A stretch of 41,744 bases of DNA from Opitutaceae bacterium (GTDB taxonomy: Bacteria; Verrucomicrobiota; Verrucomicrobiia; Opitutales; Opitutaceae), in assembly GCA_005792355.1 (NCBI GenBank), contig SXSC01000052.1, forward strand, positions 1 through 41,744, written 5' to 3'. The position numbers were made by a program, and so were the translations under genes. Below, piece by piece: positions 8,092-15,981 of this stretch (position 1 is the first letter of the stretch; each line of letters starts with the position of its first letter). The notes beneath the pieces were generated by a model, which made no database searches, was not told the DNA's origin, and saw only the letters and a list, made by a program, of their open reading frames with translations.

Positions 8092-8841
8092 CTAGGACGT
8101 CGCCGTCACCGCCAGGCCGCGCTGACGGCAAAACTCCAGGAGATCCGGAGTTAGTGGCGCGGAAAACGCGTGGGCCAGGCCTGCGGCGCGCAGGTCGACC
8201 CCGGCACAATGCAGGGCCTGCCGCGGCAGCAGTAGTTTCGCGGCCAGCTCCTCGGACCACCCGTGGTCAATGAAATCCAGGTAACAGCGCGCATCTGGCC
8301 CGTAAATCTTGTCGCCAACGATGGAATGCCCGAGCCACTGGGCGTGGGCGCGGATCTGGTGCTTGCGTCCGGTTTCCGTCGTGACGCGCACGAGGGTGAA
8401 CTCATCGCCAGGTGATCGCGCCAAGGGCGTGAAATGGGTGATCGCCGTCTGCCCTTCACCGGCCGCCACGACTCCGGATTTGATGAAGACGGGGCTGTTG
8501 ACGTCGTCCCCCAGAGGTTGACGGACGCTGAGGGGATCGCGGAGTCCACCCACGAGCACGGCGAAGTAGACCTTGCCGATTTTTCGTTCCTGCATCGCGA
8601 CCTGCAACTTACTCGCCATCCGGGGATCTTTGGCCAGCACCACCACGCCGCTGGTCTCCCGGTCGAGCCGAAACACGAGGTGCACGGTGGGGAGTTGCGC
8701 ATACTCGCGGAGCGCACCGACCAGACTGGACCACGGGCCGGCCTTGGATGGATGACACACGACATCGCCGGGCTTGTTTACGACCAGCAGACGCTCGTCC
8801 TCGTACAAGATCCAGCCAGGCACTTCGGCCGGAACGATCAT
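8092..8841 (-). CDS. RluA-family pseudouridine synthase
   Basis: About 249 residues from the ATG at 8841. The RluA core is clear: VNKPGDVVCHPSK (21-33), the catalytic loop FRLDRETSG with nucleophile Asp60 (phenylalanine replaces the common histidine before RLD), VLAKD, KVYFAVLVGG, and TGRKHQIRAH near 170. It isomerises uridine in rRNA or tRNA; the target base cannot be named. An alternative GTG start at 8931 overlaps the stop of the upstream SDR gene (GTGA) and would add 30 residues ending RPKEQGPVR. Because that overlap is typical of operons, the longer form is quite possible. Confidence 0.88.
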   Translation of the reverse strand: MIVPAEVPGWILYEDERLLVVNKPGDVVCHPSKAGPWSSLVGALREYAQLPTVHLVFRLDRETSGVVVLAKDPRMASKLQVAMQERKIGKVYFAVLVGGLRDPLSVRQPLGDDVNSPVFIKSGVVAAGEGQTAITHFTPLARSPGDEFTLVRVTTETGRKHQIRAHAQWLGHSIVGDKIYGPDARCYLDFIDHGWSEELAAKLLLPRQALHCAGVDLRAAGLAHAFSAPLTPDLLEFCRQRGLAVTATS

Positions 8842-8927
8842 GCGCACCGGGCCCTGTTCCTTGGGCCGTCGCGGCCAGGCACAGGCCCGCCGGGAAAAAA
8901 CGTCGTCGCTGCGCGAATCCGGAGCGT

Positions 8928-9758
8928 TCACCGCGGGCCCTGGTTGAGGCGAAAGCGGCGGAGCATCATCGCGGCGATCCGGGTGGCGAAAGGCTTGGGC
9001 AGTTTCGACCCGGCAAACGTGTAGAGCTTGTTCAGCCAGCCGGGCACCACCTGGCTGCGACCGGCGCCGAGCGCCCGCAGGGCACACGACACGACCGCCT
9101 CCGTCGACATGCTGAGCGATTCCGCCACCGCCCCGGCGCCGAGCCCCGCCGTGCGAAAAAATTCAGTCGAGGTGGTCCCGGGGCAGACGGCGAGCGCCCG
9201 CACGCCGCTGCCGCGCAGTTCCTCGTTCAACGCCAGCGTCCAGTGCAGCACAAACGCCTTTGAGGCCCCATAGGTTGCGGCATAGGCGGTCGGCTGAAAC
9301 GCCACCGTTGAAGCGATGTTCAGGATCGCCCCTCCCCGGGAGCGCAGACCGGGCAGCAGCCGGCCCGTCAGATCGACCACCGCCCGGACATTGAGATCGA
9401 TCATCTCAAGCTGGCGGGGAAGATTCGGCTCAGGAAAATGGCCAAATGCGCCGAAGCCGCTATTGTTGATGAGCAACACCCGACCAGCCGGAACCTCCCG
9501 GTCCAGAAACGCCACCACTTCCCCCGCCACCCGCTCCACGTCCTCCGGCCTCCCCAGATCGCACCCGAAATGGTTTAATTTTATTCCGGCGATTTCCCAA
9601 GTATTTTTTTCGGGCGAACGCCGGGAGAGATTGCAAATAATCAAATCCGGCTTCAGCTTCGCACTCAGCTCAATGAATGATTTTCCAATACCGGAAGATC
9701 CTCCTGTCACAATGACGGCGGAATATGGCTGGAGCGCTTCGCTGGACGGGGGCATCAT
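8928..9758 (-). CDS. short-chain dehydrogenase/reductase (SDR)
   Basis: A 276-residue classical SDR. The Rossmann motif TGGSSGIG is at 18-25, NNSG (98-101) stands for the NNAG stabilising motif, and the catalytic residues are Ser150 and the YGASK motif (Tyr163, Lys167). PGTT follows in the cofactor loop, and the C-terminus is basic (MMLRRFRLNQGPR), like membrane-associated SDRs of the DltE/YqjQ sort. The substrate is unknown. It shares an operon with the downstream pseudouridine synthase and is divergent from hpf, with 85 bases between. Confidence 0.88.
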   Translation of the reverse strand: MMPPSSEALQPYSAVIVTGGSSGIGKSFIELSAKLKPDLIICNLSRRSPEKNTWEIAGIKLNHFGCDLGRPEDVERVAGEVVAFLDREVPAGRVLLINNSGFGAFGHFPEPNLPRQLEMIDLNVRAVVDLTGRLLPGLRSRGGAILNIASTVAFQPTAYAATYGASKAFVLHWTLALNEELRGSGVRALAVCPGTTSTEFFRTAGLGAGAVAESLSMSTEAVVSCALRALGAGRSQVVPGWLNKLYTFAGSKLPKPFATRIAAMMLRRFRLNQGPR

Positions 9759-9843
9759 GGTGGCACCGGAGTTGAATTTGCTTTATTTTCACAGGGGCGG
9801 GTTGATCCCCGGCCCTGTTTCACCCGAACCCATACGCAGAAAT

Positions 9844-10218
9844 ATGAACAGCCAAAACACCCACGAACTCATCGTATCCGGCATTCACCTCGACCTGACT
9901 CCGTCGCTCAAGACGTACGTCCGCGAGAAAGCCGAACGATTGTTTCGCCACGAGGAGCGCATCGTGCGCATCCGCGTGGAGTTGGAATGCGACCGCAACC
10001 CCGCGGTTGGCATGCAGTTCACGGCCAAAGGCCACATTCAGATTCATGGCCCGGACATGAATGCCGCGGTGCAGGCGGACGAATGTCACAAGGCGGTCGC
10101 CATGCTGATCGACAAACTCGACCGGATGCTGCAGCGACGCCATCAATTGCTGCGCGTAAAGCGCAATCATCCTCACGCCGTGGAACTCGACGCCGAGATT
10201 CCCAAGGCCGTCGCCTGA
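9844..10218 (+). CDS. hpf: ribosome hibernation-promoting factor, short form
   Basis: A 124-residue HPF/RaiA-family protein that binds the decoding region of the 30S subunit and silences ribosomes in stationary phase. The pattern SGIHLDLTPSLKTYVREKAERLFRH..., a beta-alpha-beta-beta-beta-alpha fold, is followed by KGHIQIHGPDMNAAVQADECHKAVAMLIDKLDRML, the conserved second helix. It lacks the C-terminal dimerisation domain of long HPF, and ends with a short tail after LRVKRNH. The frame is open further upstream, but homologous sequence begins at the ATG at 9844. A strong terminator follows. Confidence 0.92.
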   Translation: MNSQNTHELIVSGIHLDLTPSLKTYVREKAERLFRHEERIVRIRVELECDRNPAVGMQFTAKGHIQIHGPDMNAAVQADECHKAVAMLIDKLDRMLQRRHQLLRVKRNHPHAVELDAEIPKAVA

Positions 10219-10240
10219 CGACCGCGGCATTTCAGCTCTC

Positions 10241-10272
10241 GACCCGCCGGGTTTCCGGCGGGTCTTTTTTTT
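10241..10272 (+). terminator. intrinsic terminator after hpf
   Basis: A perfect ten-base-pair hairpin, GACCCGCCGG-GTTT-CCGGCGGGTC, runs directly into eight thymines. It is 22 bases after the hpf stop and separates hpf from the aldo/keto reductase. Confidence 0.95.
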
Positions 10273-10329
10273 CTCGGAGATCGCGCCGGGCGCGGCCATT
10301 GGTAACGGACTGACTCAATCCGCCTCTCC

Positions 10330-11325
10330 ATGTCTCACACCCCCGCCAGCACTCGTTATCAGAATCCCTCCCTCCATCGCCGCTGCGGGCGCAGCGGGAT
10401 CAAGCTCCCTGCCTTGTCCCTGGGCTTGTGGCACAACTTTGGCGCCGAGGCTGATTTTGCCAACAGCCGCGCGCTGATCCTGCGTTCGTTCGATCTCGGC
10501 ATCACTCACTTCGACCTGGCGAACAACTACGGTCCTCCACCCGGCTCCGCAGAGGAGACCTTCGGCCGGATCTTGCACGCCGACCTCGCGGCCCACCGCG
10601 ACGAATTGCTGATCTCCACCAAGGCGGGCTATCTCATGTGGGACGGCCCGTACGGCGAATGGGGTTCCCGCAAGTACCTGCTGAGTTCCCTCGACCAGAG
10701 CCTGCGCCGGATGCGGCTCGAGTACGTGGATATTTTTTATTCGCACCGCCCGGATCCCGCCACTCCTCTGGAAGAAACGATGGGGGCGCTCGCCCAGGCG
10801 GTCCGTTCCGGCAAGGCCCTCTACGTGGGTCTTTCCAACTACAATGCCGATCAGACGCTCCGTGCGGCCAGACTGCTGCGTGAACTTGGCACCCCCTGCC
10901 TCATCCATCAGCCCCGTTATCACCTGTTCGAGCGGACGATCGAGGGCGGCCTCACCCAGGTCCTCCTCGATGAAGGCATTGGCGGCATCGCGTTTTGCCC
11001 GCTGGCCCAGGGGCTGCTGACCAACCGCTACCTGGCGGGCATCCCCGCCGATTCACGGGCCGCACACGATCCGCGTTTTCTGAAACCGGAGCATCTCACC
11101 ACTGAGAAGCTCACTCGTATCCGCCAACTGGATGCCGTCGCCCGCGGGCGGGGCCAGTTGCTGGCCCAGATGGCAATCGCCTGGGTGCTGCGCCAGCCGG
11201 CCATCACCTCGGCGCTGATTGGCGCCAGCAAAGTCTCCCAGATCGAGGAAAACCTGAAGGCCCTGAAGGCCCCGGCCTTTTCACCGGACGAATTGGCGGC
11301 GATCGATCAGATCCTGGCCGCCTAA
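10330..11325 (+). CDS. aldo/keto reductase (YghZ/Kv-beta-like)
   Basis: A 331-residue (beta/alpha)8 NADPH-dependent reductase. The catalytic tetrad is visible: Asp62 and Tyr67 in HFDLANNYG, Lys98 in STKAG and His139 in YSHR. The NADPH-binding stretch near the C-terminus reads SALIGASKVSQIEENL. The GSAEETFGRIL and WGSRKYLLSSLDQSLRRM blocks match the subfamily of L-glyceraldehyde-3-phosphate reductase (YghZ), so detoxification of triose aldehydes or methylglyoxal is plausible. It stands alone, after the hpf terminator. Confidence 0.92.
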   Translation: MSHTPASTRYQNPSLHRRCGRSGIKLPALSLGLWHNFGAEADFANSRALILRSFDLGITHFDLANNYGPPPGSAEETFGRILHADLAAHRDELLISTKAGYLMWDGPYGEWGSRKYLLSSLDQSLRRMRLEYVDIFYSHRPDPATPLEETMGALAQAVRSGKALYVGLSNYNADQTLRAARLLRELGTPCLIHQPRYHLFERTIEGGLTQVLLDEGIGGIAFCPLAQGLLTNRYLAGIPADSRAAHDPRFLKPEHLTTEKLTRIRQLDAVARGRGQLLAQMAIAWVLRQPAITSALIGASKVSQIEENLKALKAPAFSPDELAAIDQILAA

Positions 11326-11525
11326 CGCGCCTCGTTCGCACTCTGGTTGGTTTTCGCACCTGGCCGACCGACCCACCGAATCGCCGGCCAGGGCCGGGCA
11401 GCGGTGGGGAAATTCCCAGATTCCAGGTGTCCAATTCTCGCTTTCAGGATTCGCCAGTTCCTGCGTCCTGCCCGCCAGAGGAGCGTTACGGTTCCTGATC
11501 TTGGTCCGGAATTTCCGGGATGAAC
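11326..11525. other. convergent intergenic gap, nothing recognisable
   Basis: Two hundred bases between the aldo/keto reductase and the MFS transporter stops. I see short imperfect palindromes around GGCCGACCGACC and GGCCAGGGCCGGGC but no thymine run, RNA gene or open frame of note. Confidence 0.5.
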
Positions 11526-12782
11526 TTATTCCGGCAGCGGTTTACCCTTGGTCTCCGGGGCAAACCAGATGACGACCATGCCGACCACGTAAACCAGCGT
11601 GATGACCGCGCCGGCCTTCGCGTAGCTGCCGGAAAACGTCTGCATCAACGCGCCCATCTGCAGCGCGCCGACCGCCGCGAGGATCCGGCCCGCATTGAAT
11701 GAAACACCCTGGCCCGTGGCCCGCACTCGGGTCGGGAACAACTCCGGCAGGTAGAGCGGCAGCCAGCCATAAAACGCCGCGGTCACCCCGCCGACGACAA
11801 ACGTCAGAATGAGAAACGGGGTCCCGTAGGACTCGAAACCGCGGAACAGCCACCCGCAGGTCAGCAGCGAGCCGAGACACAACAGAAAATACGCCATCCG
11901 CCGGCTGAGAAACCCGCCGATCCACGCGCCCAGCAAGCAGCCCACAATCGCCCCCCCCGCCGAACTGAGCTGAGTATACGCCTTCGCGGTCGGCACCAAA
12001 CCGCCGGTCATCTTGTCGGCCCAAAGCGGCAGCCATTGCACCGAGCCCCAGGTGCCAATCAGCGCCACCGAGGAGAGCAGCATCGCCATCAGCGTCCATT
12101 TGAGGAGCGGCGGGCTGAAGACTTCCCGGAGCGGGCGGCTCGGGGTCTTCGTGGTCTTCACCGAATGCTGCCACTTCTCGGATTCCGGGACGAAGATGCT
12201 GATACCCAGGGTCAGCAGGGCCGGTGCTGCGCCGACCAACGCCACCCAGCGCCAGGAATCAACGGTGACCTTGAAGAACAAACCGACGACGGCGATGCCG
12301 GCGAAGCCGACGTTGGCCGCCGCCCCGATGATTCCCGCCATGAGCGGCCGGTGCTTTTCCGGCCATACCTCCATGACGAGCGCCACTCCCAGCGACCATT
12401 CGCCGCCCATGCCCAGCGCCGCGATGAAGCGGCACAGGGCGAGGTGCCACGGCTCAGTGGCAAAATAAATCAAGCCCGTGAACAACGAGTAGCACACGAT
12501 GCTGAGCGACATCGCCCGCACGCGGCCGATCTTGTCGCCCAGCCAGCCAAAGGCCACTCCACCCAGCGCGGCGCCGATGAGAAACGCCGCGGTCGCATAC
12601 CCCATCCACTGCCCGATGAACGCATCGGATACACCCACCCCACCGGCAGCCTGCATCTGCTGCAGGGCCGGCCGGGCGATCAGAGGGAAGATGCCCATCT
12701 CGAGCCCGTCGAACATCCAACCGAGAAAGGCGGCAGCCAGAACAGAGTAGAGTCGTTTGTTGTCGGGTTCGTTTTTTTCCAT
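11526..12782 (-). CDS. major facilitator superfamily transporter
   Basis: A 418-residue, twelve-helix inner-membrane carrier. The signature between helices 2 and 3 reads GWLGDKIGRVRAM, and GMGGEWSLGVALVMEVWPEKHRP in helix 4 to 5 is typical of the metabolite:H+ symporter/AAHS group that imports organic or aromatic acids or sialate. The family repeat recurs weakly after helix 8. The substrate is not determinable. The end of the gene faces a 200-base gap containing no clear terminator; 36 bases separate its start from the coiled-coil gene upstream. Confidence 0.9.
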   Translation of the reverse strand: MEKNEPDNKRLYSVLAAAFLGWMFDGLEMGIFPLIARPALQQMQAAGGVGVSDAFIGQWMGYATAAFLIGAALGGVAFGWLGDKIGRVRAMSLSIVCYSLFTGLIYFATEPWHLALCRFIAALGMGGEWSLGVALVMEVWPEKHRPLMAGIIGAAANVGFAGIAVVGLFFKVTVDSWRWVALVGAAPALLTLGISIFVPESEKWQHSVKTTKTPSRPLREVFSPPLLKWTLMAMLLSSVALIGTWGSVQWLPLWADKMTGGLVPTAKAYTQLSSAGGAIVGCLLGAWIGGFLSRRMAYFLLCLGSLLTCGWLFRGFESYGTPFLILTFVVGGVTAAFYGWLPLYLPELFPTRVRATGQGVSFNAGRILAAVGALQMGALMQTFSGSYAKAGAVITLVYVVGMVVIWFAPETKGKPLPE

Positions 12783-12818
12783 AAGATAATTGCGGTCGAC
12801 GAACGATGAGTCCGCGAC

Positions 12819-13514
12819 TCACTCGTTGAATTCGTCCCGCTGCTTCACCTTTTCGTCTTCGGCCTGGAGGGCTTTTGCCACCTCGGGATCAACCGCGGCC
12901 TCCAACTCCCGCACCCGTCGTTCCCGGGCGCGCAAATCCTCCTGGCGCTGCTCCTGTTCGATTTCCTTCTCCTGCTGCGCCTGCACTTTTTCGAAGAGCT
13001 TCGTTTCGGAATCGTCCAGAAATTGCTCCCGCTCGCGCACGGCCTGCTTGGCGTCCTTGAGGCTGGCCTCCTGCCTTTCGAGCTCCGCCCGGAGCTGTTC
13101 CAGGGCGAGCTTTTCCTCGGGCGAAACTGCGGCCTGCAGCGGGACGGGTTTGCGCGCGGCCTGCGCAATCCGCTCGCGCGCGAGCACCAGGGCCTCCATT
13201 TCGGCGAGATCCCGCTCGCGGTCAGCTTGCCGTGCCTCGTTCTCGACCAGTGCGCGTTCCCGTTCCGCGAGCGTCAACTCGAGCTGCCGCAGATTCCGTT
13301 CGAGATCGGAAACCCGCGCGGAATCAGGCGAGACGGCGCCGCCAAACGGCGCCCGGGTGGCGCTGACAATCGCCTTGATCGACTCGCGGGCCGCGGCTGA
13401 AGCCTCCGAGACCGCAAAGGGCGAGCGGCTGCCCGCCGGGCGTCGCCGCAGCGAGAGCGCCGGAAGCGAGTTGGCCTTGGCGACAGGAAAACGAATCGGG
13501 CCGGGTTCAGGCAT
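12819..13514 (-). CDS. hypothetical coiled-coil protein of the ParA cluster
   Basis: A 231-residue soluble protein. Residues 1-65 are proline/alanine/serine-rich and probably disordered. Residues 68-228 are an almost unbroken heptad coiled coil (LERNLRQLELTLAERERALVENEARQ onward) rich in Glu, Arg and Gln. It has no signal peptide or membrane segment. It starts six bases after the stop of the 285-residue unknown, which follows the ParA-type ATPase, so all three are probably cotranscribed. A structural or scaffolding role in a ParA-driven positioning system is inference. Confidence 0.75.
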   Translation of the reverse strand: MPEPGPIRFPVAKANSLPALSLRRRPAGSRSPFAVSEASAAARESIKAIVSATRAPFGGAVSPDSARVSDLERNLRQLELTLAERERALVENEARQADRERDLAEMEALVLARERIAQAARKPVPLQAAVSPEEKLALEQLRAELERQEASLKDAKQAVREREQFLDDSETKLFEKVQAQQEKEIEQEQRQEDLRARERRVRELEAAVDPEVAKALQAEDEKVKQRDEFNE

Positions 13515-13519
13515 GCTGG

Positions 13520-14377
13520 CTATTTACGCGAAAACCAACCAAAGAGTCCGCCCTTTTTCTTCTCCCCAGCCCCGACCGGTGCCACGGCCGCTTTGCCGAC
13601 GACGACGCGCAAATAGGGCCGGAGCAGTTCGAGCGCACGCTTCTCCAGTTCCGGGTTGCCAATCGTGACAAAAAAACGGGCGAGCGAACCGCCCGCTCCC
13701 AATTCCTTTTCGATCGCGGCCAGTTCTTCGTGAAACCAAGTCGTCGCCCGCTCGGCCCGGGCCGGGGCGTCGGGCGCGCGCGCCGCCTGCGCCAATGACT
13801 CGACCAGGTGCAGTCCCTTTTGGCCGATCCGGAATGGCAGCACCTCGGCCAGCGCGGCCTCGTCGACATGGGAAAGAGCGTTGAGCAGCTTCCGAAAATC
13901 GCCGCCGACGATTACGTTTTGCGACATGCTCTGGGCGAACACGGCAAACTCCCCCAGCGTGGAAAGCTTTTCGAGTTTGCAAAATTCCAGCGTACCGGGC
14001 TCGAGCGCCGTGAGGGTCACGGGAAAATTCTCCGGGATATTGAGCTTGGCCAGGTTTTTGAGGAGCTGGTTGTCGCGCTCCGACGCCGCCTGCGTCTGTT
14101 CCACCATCTCGCCGAACGGACTGTCGAACGCCAGCGTCTCCTTCAGGATGCCGATGAGTTGATCGAGGCGCTCCGGCTTCTGGCCCTTGAGCTGCAGAAT
14201 CTCGACGGCCTCCTCGAGGGTCAGGTCGATATACTTGGAAGGGGTTTCGTCCTTGCCCTTGATCGGCCATTCCGGGCCGTCCAAGTTTTGGGCCAGGCTG
14301 TTGATGGCGGTGTCGGCCATGAGCGAAGACGCAAACGCGCGTCGCACATCATTCCAGTCTTTGGCGGTGGATTTCAT
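13520..14377 (-). CDS. hypothetical partner of the ParA-type ATPase
   Basis: A 285-residue, mostly helical soluble protein that I do not recognise. It starts MKSTAKDWNDVRRAFASSL, has a SKYIDLTLEEAVEILQLKGQ segment resembling a small helical binding module (45-66), and ends with a lysine/glycine stretch and the tail GGLFGWFSRK, a possible amphipathic membrane anchor. It lies 76 bases after the parA-like gene and six bases before the coiled-coil gene on the same strand. Confidence 0.75.
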   Translation of the reverse strand: MKSTAKDWNDVRRAFASSLMADTAINSLAQNLDGPEWPIKGKDETPSKYIDLTLEEAVEILQLKGQKPERLDQLIGILKETLAFDSPFGEMVEQTQAASERDNQLLKNLAKLNIPENFPVTLTALEPGTLEFCKLEKLSTLGEFAVFAQSMSQNVIVGGDFRKLLNALSHVDEAALAEVLPFRIGQKGLHLVESLAQAARAPDAPARAERATTWFHEELAAIEKELGAGGSLARFFVTIGNPELEKRALELLRPYLRVVVGKAAVAPVGAGEKKKGGLFGWFSRK

Positions 14378-14453
14378 CGGGAATAGGTTTGGGGTGGCCC
14401 CGGTGGCGGGCGTGGCCCGGCGGCGCTACCGGGCTGAACGGGTCCGGGGACGA

Positions 14454-15347
14454 TTACACTTGTTGCACGATCTCGCTGGCAAGCTTGCGATAGTCGGTGA
14501 TCACATTGTCGCCCGCCGGGCCGGCATCCGTTGCCTCCGCACTGACCAGGGCAACCGGCAGGCCCAGCGCGACGGCGCGCCGGACGATCATCGCATCGCG
14601 GATCTGGGTCTCGAAAATCTTGGCGGTCGGAGCGGCGCGCTTCGCTGTCTTGAATTGATTCAACCGGAGTTGCATCCGCATTTTCGGCACCTCGATGTCC
14701 ACCCCGGTCTTGATCGAGTTGAAAATGATGCCGTGGACTTGGGCGGCGATTCCCATCGTTGCCCGGCGAAAACTGGCGGAGAGCTGGTGAAACTTTTGCA
14801 GTTTTTCGACCAGCAGCGTAAAACCGATGAGGCTCAGCGCGTCGGGATTGGCCGGTACATAGATTTCATTCGAAGCAAAGACACCGCATTGTGACGCTCT
14901 CAGGATATTGGGCGGGCAATCGAAAAGGATGTAGTCGTAGTTCCCCTCGATGGCGGCGAGCTGCTCGTAAAACACCAGATACGGCGGGCGCTTCGGGTCA
15001 CCGGTGTACTCGCTCTCCAGATCCACCATGTTGAACGTCGTCGGCACGAGATCGAGGCCGGGCAGGAGTTTCTCCCCGGTCTTGCCCTCGACGACATCCT
15101 TGATCACCAGGTCCTTCACCTGAGCCCGGCCGGGATCGAAAATCGAGTAGACCGCGCCCTCGCCGGTCGCGTTGATCTTGTTCCAACGTTCGAGGCGGAG
15201 CAGCCAGATGCTCGCGTTCGACTGCGTGTCGAAATCGAACAAGAGCACGCGTTTCCCGAGCTTGGCGAGGGCCGCAGCGGTGTTGACGATCAGGGAGGTT
15301 TTTCCCACGCCGCCCTTGTAGTTTATGAAGCTGATTTTTCGAGCCAT
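14454..15347 (-). CDS. ParA/MinD-family ATPase
   Basis: A 297-residue deviant-Walker ATPase. The P-loop KGGVGKTS (11-18) with its signature lysine opens the protein. LLFDFDTQSN is the A'-motif and YDYILFDCPPN the Walker B. Length and the lack of an N-terminal helix-turn-helix resemble small ParA/Soj proteins that oscillate or form DNA-bound gradients to place cargo. No ParB gene or parS site is seen nearby; instead two unknown proteins follow. The ATG at 15347 was chosen because the conserved fold begins MARKISFINYKGG. Confidence 0.9.
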   Translation of the reverse strand: MARKISFINYKGGVGKTSLIVNTAAALAKLGKRVLLFDFDTQSNASIWLLRLERWNKINATGEGAVYSIFDPGRAQVKDLVIKDVVEGKTGEKLLPGLDLVPTTFNMVDLESEYTGDPKRPPYLVFYEQLAAIEGNYDYILFDCPPNILRASQCGVFASNEIYVPANPDALSLIGFTLLVEKLQKFHQLSASFRRATMGIAAQVHGIIFNSIKTGVDIEVPKMRMQLRLNQFKTAKRAAPTAKIFETQIRDAMIVRRAVALGLPVALVSAEATDAGPAGDNVITDYRKLASEIVQQV

Positions 15348-15457
15348 ACTGGATGTCCGTTGACAAGGCGGACGAGTGTGGGGTGAAGATGCGGTGGCCA
15401 ATCCGGCGGCGCCAGACAAAAACAAGCGCGCGAACTTTTACCAAAGATTTTCCCAAC

Positions 15458-15937
15458 GTGAAAAAATCAGCCCTGCGCCATGCGATTCTCCAAAAACTCC
15501 GTGAAGAGCTGGCGCGCCAGTCCAAGGCGGCCGCGCTGGCGCGGGATGAAGCCATCAGCGAGGAGAGCCAGCCGGAAAACAAGTGGGATACGCATAGCCA
15601 GGAAGCGGCCTACCTCGCCGAAGGTCAGGCCAAGCTGGTCGGTGAGATTGGCCAGAATATCGAACATTATGAGACCTTGGTCTTGCCCGATTTCGCGGCC
15701 GACGCTCCCATCGCCCTGGGCGCAGTCGTGGGACTCGAGGGATCGGATGGAACCAACTGGTACTTTGTCGGACCGCGCGCCGGCGGAGTGGAAATCGACG
15801 TGGCGGGTCGTCGCCTGCTCGTCGTCACGCCACTTTCCCCGCTCGGCCGGGAGTTGCTGGGCAAACAGCTCGGCGAGGTCGTCGCCTCCCCGGGCCGCGG
15901 ATCCATGGCCCGCCTGCGCATCGTCGCGCTCGAATAG
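15458..15937 (+). CDS. GreA/GreB-like transcription factor domain protein
   Basis: About 159 residues from a GTG at 15458. The N-terminal half is helical (LRHAILQKLREELARQ...), resembling the Gre coiled coil. The C-terminal half carries the FKBP-like Gre domain: IALGAVVGLEGSDGTNWYFVGP, then TPLSPLGRELLGKQLGEVV, the signature SPLGRALLGK-type block. Gre proteins rescue backtracked RNA polymerase, but the acidic tip residues of true GreA/GreB are not obvious, so this may be a Gre-like regulator instead. It is divergent from the ParA-type gene. An upstream ATG is in frame but gives an unlikely arginine/threonine-rich extension. Confidence 0.78.
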   Translation: MKKSALRHAILQKLREELARQSKAAALARDEAISEESQPENKWDTHSQEAAYLAEGQAKLVGEIGQNIEHYETLVLPDFAADAPIALGAVVGLEGSDGTNWYFVGPRAGGVEIDVAGRRLLVVTPLSPLGRELLGKQLGEVVASPGRGSMARLRIVALE

Positions 15938-15981
15938 CGCCAAGCCAGGCGACGGCGTCGCCCGGCGGTCGACGCAGATCC

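Noticed and set aside
14454..15347. A chromosomal origin/partition locus (parAB with parS)
   Set aside because: No ParB-like gene, parS-type 16-bp palindrome, DnaA boxes or gid/mnm genes are nearby, so the ParA-type protein is more likely dedicated to another cargo.
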